A stretch of DNA of 64,000 bases, from NCBI RefSeq assembly GCF_026262505.1, contig NC_067208.1, positions 15,323,962 through 15,387,961 on the forward strand. Reading direction: 5' to 3'. The position numbers and the translations under genes are program-made. The DNA is from Trichomonas vaginalis G3. Taxonomy: Eukaryota > Parabasalia > Trichomonadida > Trichomonadidae. Under the pieces are notes generated by a model. It worked only from the letters and a program-made list of their open reading frames with translations, was not told the origin of the DNA and did not search any database. Shown here piece after piece: positions 61,510 to 64,000 of this stretch. The stretch's first letter is position 1. Every line of letters begins with the position of its first letter.

Positions 61510-62395
61510 TATTTTTGCCTTCCTCTCGTGTTGTTGTCAAAATGTCATGTTGTCACTATTTTTTAAAGAAGTTAAATGACCTGGTGACACATGGTGACCT
61601 GGTGACACCTTCAGTTCTTCAAAAATAAGTCATTATTGCCTTTCCTCCTGTGTTGTTGACACAATGTCATGTCGTCAACATGACAACCTGGTGACACCTT
61701 CAGTTCTTCAAAAATAAGTCATTAATACCTTCCTCTCGTGTTGTTGTCAAAATGTCATGTTGTCACATTTTTTCAGAGAAAGTTAAATGACCTGGTGACA
61801 CATGGTGACCTGGTGGACACCTTCAGTTCTTCAAAAATAAGTCATTATTGCCTTCCTCCTGTGTTGTTGACACAATGTCATGTCGTCAACATGAAACCTG
61901 GTGACACCTTCAGTTCTTCAAAAATAAGTCATAATACCTTCCTCTCGTGTTGTTGTCAAATGTCATGTTGTCACATTTTTTCAGAGAAGTTAAATGACCT
62001 GGTGACACATGGTGACCTGGTGACACCTTCAGTTCTTCAAAAATAAGTCATTATTGCCTTCCTCCTGTGTTGTTGACACAATGTCATGTCGTCAACATGA
62101 CAACCTGGTGACACCTTCAGTTCTTCAAAAATAAGTCATTATTGCCTTCCTCTCGTGTTGTTGTCAAAATGTCATGTTGTCACATTTTTTCAGAGAAGTT
62201 AAAATGACCTGGTGACACATGGTGACCTGGTGACACCTTCAGTTCTTCAAAAATAAGTCATTATTGCCTTCCTCCTGTGTTGTTGACACAATGTCATGTC
62301 GTCAACATGACAACCTGGTGACACCTTCAGTTCTTCAAAAATAAGTCATTATTGCCTTCCTCTTCGTGTTGTTGTCAAAATGTCATGTTGTCACA
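61510..62395. repeat. Dimeric tandem repeat array, right flank, inverted
   Basis: About four copies of the 208-bp dimer of 58,250-59,110 in inverse orientation (read here as GTGACACCTTCAGTTCTTCA...AATAAGTCATTATTGCCTTC). Copies are a little more varied than in the left array. Confidence 0.9.
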
Positions 62396-62421
62396 AACTT
62401 TAGAACAGCATAATTTAAATT

Positions 62422-62430
62422 TTTATTTTT
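62422..62430 (+). promoter_or_regulatory. TTTATTTTT box before the small gene at 62,438
   Basis: TTTATTTTT, 7 bases before the ATG, directly after the end of the repeat array. Confidence 0.5.
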
Positions 62431-62437
62431 ATCATAA

Positions 62438-62594
62438 ATGAATACCCCACAAGCTCAAAATTTACCACGAATCATAACAAGGGAGGAAATGATAAAAATG
62501 AATGCGAGAACTTGCTAAAAATAACAACCACTTAAACTGAGAAAAATGCGGTTATGCAGTAATGATGGAAAGAGAGATGTTGTCGAAGAGGAAT
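62438..62594 (+). pseudogene. Small element gene, broken
   Basis: Viral fossil. An ATG-started short frame (MNTPQAQNLPRIITREEMIK...) with coding-like sequence continuing on the same strand to about 62,594. About one or two breaks. No family recognised; convergent with the gene at 62,618. Confidence 0.35.
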
Positions 62595-62617
62595 AAAAAA
62601 TTAAATTTGGATAGAGT

Positions 62618-62863
62618 TTAAAAATTCATCTTTATTAAATTCATCTCTTCCAACCAATTTATTTATTCTATTAAATTCTTTTATTTTTGCTTCACTCAGT
62701 TTAATGATTGAACGGTAAGTTTCTAATTTTCGATTATTTCTTTATCGTTTTCAACCTCACCACATTGCGGCTTCTTTTTGTAATAACATATTTTTGATTT
62801 AATTCTGTTTAGTTTCTTTTTATATTCATCGTCTGGACTCTTGACTGCTTTGTTGTCACTCAT
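62618..62863 (-). pseudogene. Small lysine-rich coiled-coil gene next to the integrase, broken
   Basis: Viral fossil. Starts MSDNKAVKSPDDEYKKKLNR..., lysine-rich and helical, and is followed by a further helical stretch (SEAKIKEFNRINKLVGRDEF). About one break. The ATG lies a few bases after the probable integrase stop, so the two genes were likely co-transcribed. Confidence 0.4.
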
Positions 62864-62866
62864 TTC

Positions 62867-64000
62867 TTTACGAAATAAAAAAATTAATATTATTTAAAAT
62901 ATAATGGAGTAATAAAAAAATCGGAATTTCTATTAATTTATTGTCAACTTCAACTAATGCATTGCCGTTAATATATCTAACAAATTCAGCTATTGTGTCA
63001 AATCTTCGTCTTTTTTTGTCATTGATTTATCAGTTTTTCCATAATCGAGATGAATCAAAACTTTATCCCCTTGTTTAAAATTCATGAACCCCGAATTAAT
63101 TTGTTCACGTTTAACATCATTCAACCTTTCCATTTGCTTTCTAATATATTCCATTCTTTTGAAATATCAATTTTTCATTTCCACTGGTTTCATGTTTATT
63201 GTTCTATGCCATGTATTATTGTAATAATATACTAACTGTTGTATGATGGAGTCATGATTTCCATCCCAGTATATCTGACCGTTAACCCCTAACGCATCTC
63301 TAAGAGTTCTCATTACCGCATCAACTATTTTTTATGAAACGTATATGGAGAGGATGAGAAGTAAAAATTAATTTGTGGGAAAATAATGAGTCATAGCTGC
63401 CTGAAATCCTTTATCACCATCACCCCTGATATTATCTACTCTTTCCTGATCTAGTAAGTATTGAATAGCTCTCTTGTTTCCTGTTCTGTTTTCCCTTTCA
63501 CCGGAATGCAATATAAATATCTAGTGTTAATGTTAATGGCAAATAAATAAGTAATATTTCCTTTTGAATATTCCAGATGATCAATTTCGTATGAATATGG
63601 ATATGGTGCAAAATGAAGGGCGACTAAATTTTTCCCTTTAACGGTTGAATTTTCGGGTCAATTGGTTTATTTAATATCTTGAAATCCTTTTTAAAATCTT
63701 TTTGCTTCTTAAATGTTTGAAATGGATATAATAAAGCGAATGATGAAGGATTAACTGAAGGAGGAGGAGGTACTACTGTTGGAGGTTTTGGTGTTGCAAG
63801 TGGTTTAATTTTATCTGCTTTGATTTTGGATTTCATTCCTTCCTTCATTATTCTGGATGTATTCTATTCATTTGTTTTAAATATGCTGTATATAAAGGTT
63901 TGATATACTTTCCCGCTTCGAGTTTATGTTGAAGGATGAATTCCAAAAGTTGATCTTCATTTAAAAGTCGGGCTGAATGTGGTTTAACTAATGAATCATA
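62867..64000 (-). pseudogene. Retroviral-type (rve) Maverick integrase, broken, 5' end beyond window
   Basis: Viral fossil. Recognisable pieces in order from the right edge: an N-terminal region (LLNEDQLLEFILQHKLEAGK), a proline-rich linker (ATPKPPTVVPPPPSVNPSSF), LVALHFAPYPYSYEIDHLEY and TYLFAININTRYLYCIPVKG of the catalytic core, YYYNNTWHRTINMKPVEMKN near its end, and a C-terminal FKQGDKVLIHLDYGKTDK module like a chromo/SH3-type domain. This is the integrase class that defines Polintons/Mavericks; it inserts element DNA into the host genome. There are about five or more breaks. Confidence 0.75.

Larger units (their letters stand above)
29923..64000. mobile_element. Polinton/Maverick-like element E2 with inverted duplication of its left part
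   Basis: Right arm and body (41,085-64,000) encode capsid proteins, packaging ATPase, fibre, AEP primase-SF3 helicase and a retroviral-type (rve) integrase, the gene set of Polintons/Mavericks with a primase in place of a visible B-family polymerase. The left arm (29,923-39,885) is a near-identical inverted copy of 41,085-51,065, centred at about 40,485. The two arms meet in a hairpin array with an N gap. High arm identity means a recent duplication or an assembly artefact. The right end is outside the window; no outer terminal repeat is seen. Some genes are whole, others broken (perhaps a dozen breaks over the body, more in the left arm). Confidence 0.75.

Noticed and set aside
61738-62046. 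102-codon frame in the right dimeric repeat array
   Set aside because: Reading of the tandem repeat only.
1-64000. tRNA, rRNA or group I/II intron
   Set aside because: I scanned for tRNA-like cloverleaf words and rRNA-conserved strings and recognised none; the hairpins present lack tRNA features. A covariance-model search would be decisive.

Overview
The window looks like a contig from a trichomonad (Parabasalia: Trichomonas, Tritrichomonas or a close relative). The host part carries a BspA-like leucine-rich-repeat surface protein gene and a very large multi-membrane-span class III adenylyl cyclase with a PAS domain. Spacers are extremely AT-rich, no introns are obvious, and there is a Maverick/Polinton-type retroviral-like integrase. 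All three are typical of trichomonad genomes. I cannot name the species, and I recognise no tRNA or rRNA gene.

Layout. (1) 1-13,766: a Polinton-like DNA virus element, here E1, open at the left edge. It holds a proline/glutamine-rich protein, a KilA-N plus GIY-YIG-type protein, a 22-bp repeat array, a packaging ATPase, an SF3 helicase, jelly-roll capsid genes and coiled-coil structural genes. At its right end is a 382-aa protein with a nucleoplasmin-like C-terminus. Several structural genes are broken. (2) 13,767-28,320: host DNA. It holds a chain of hairpins (about 14.5-14.95 kb), a BspA-like gene interrupted by nested DNA transposons (15.7-20.8 kb), a TA-flanked MITE, a decayed ankyrin-repeat gene and the adenylyl cyclase (21.8-26.5 kb, minus strand). 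(3) 28,321-29,922: more than six head-to-tail copies of a 250-bp unit made almost entirely of four perfect hairpins. (4) 29,923-64,000: a second, only distantly related Polinton-like element, E2. Its left part (29.9-39.9 kb) is a near-identical inverted copy of 41.1-51.1 kb, and the two arms meet at another hairpin array that contains an assembly gap (N at 40,109-40,164). The right part continues through a second jelly-roll protein, the packaging ATPase, structural proteins, a phage-tail-fibre-like protein, an AEP primase plus SF3 helicase, and an rve integrase that leaves the window at the right edge.

How it fits together. Both elements encode a replication module (SF3 helicase, with an archaeo-eukaryotic primase in E2), a virion module (major capsid protein, second jelly-roll or penton candidates, packaging ATPase, small amphipathic peptides, fibre) and, in E2, an integrase. 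No B-family polymerase is seen. Most E2 genes start 7-20 nt after a TTTATTTTT-like box, and convergent genes share GC-rich hairpins whose core (GGCAC-RAA-GTGCC) also occurs in E1. The E2 arms also contain a 7-transmembrane Wntless/TMEM181-like gene and MITE-like elements, which suggests a captured host segment.

The least explained features are the chained perfect palindromes, the way repeat arrays bracket the capsid gene and the primase-helicase gene of E2, the 60-bp T-shaped palindrome, and the fibre protein with Asp-box and tail-collar signatures. Viral elements are treated as fossils: I give family, extent and general state only.
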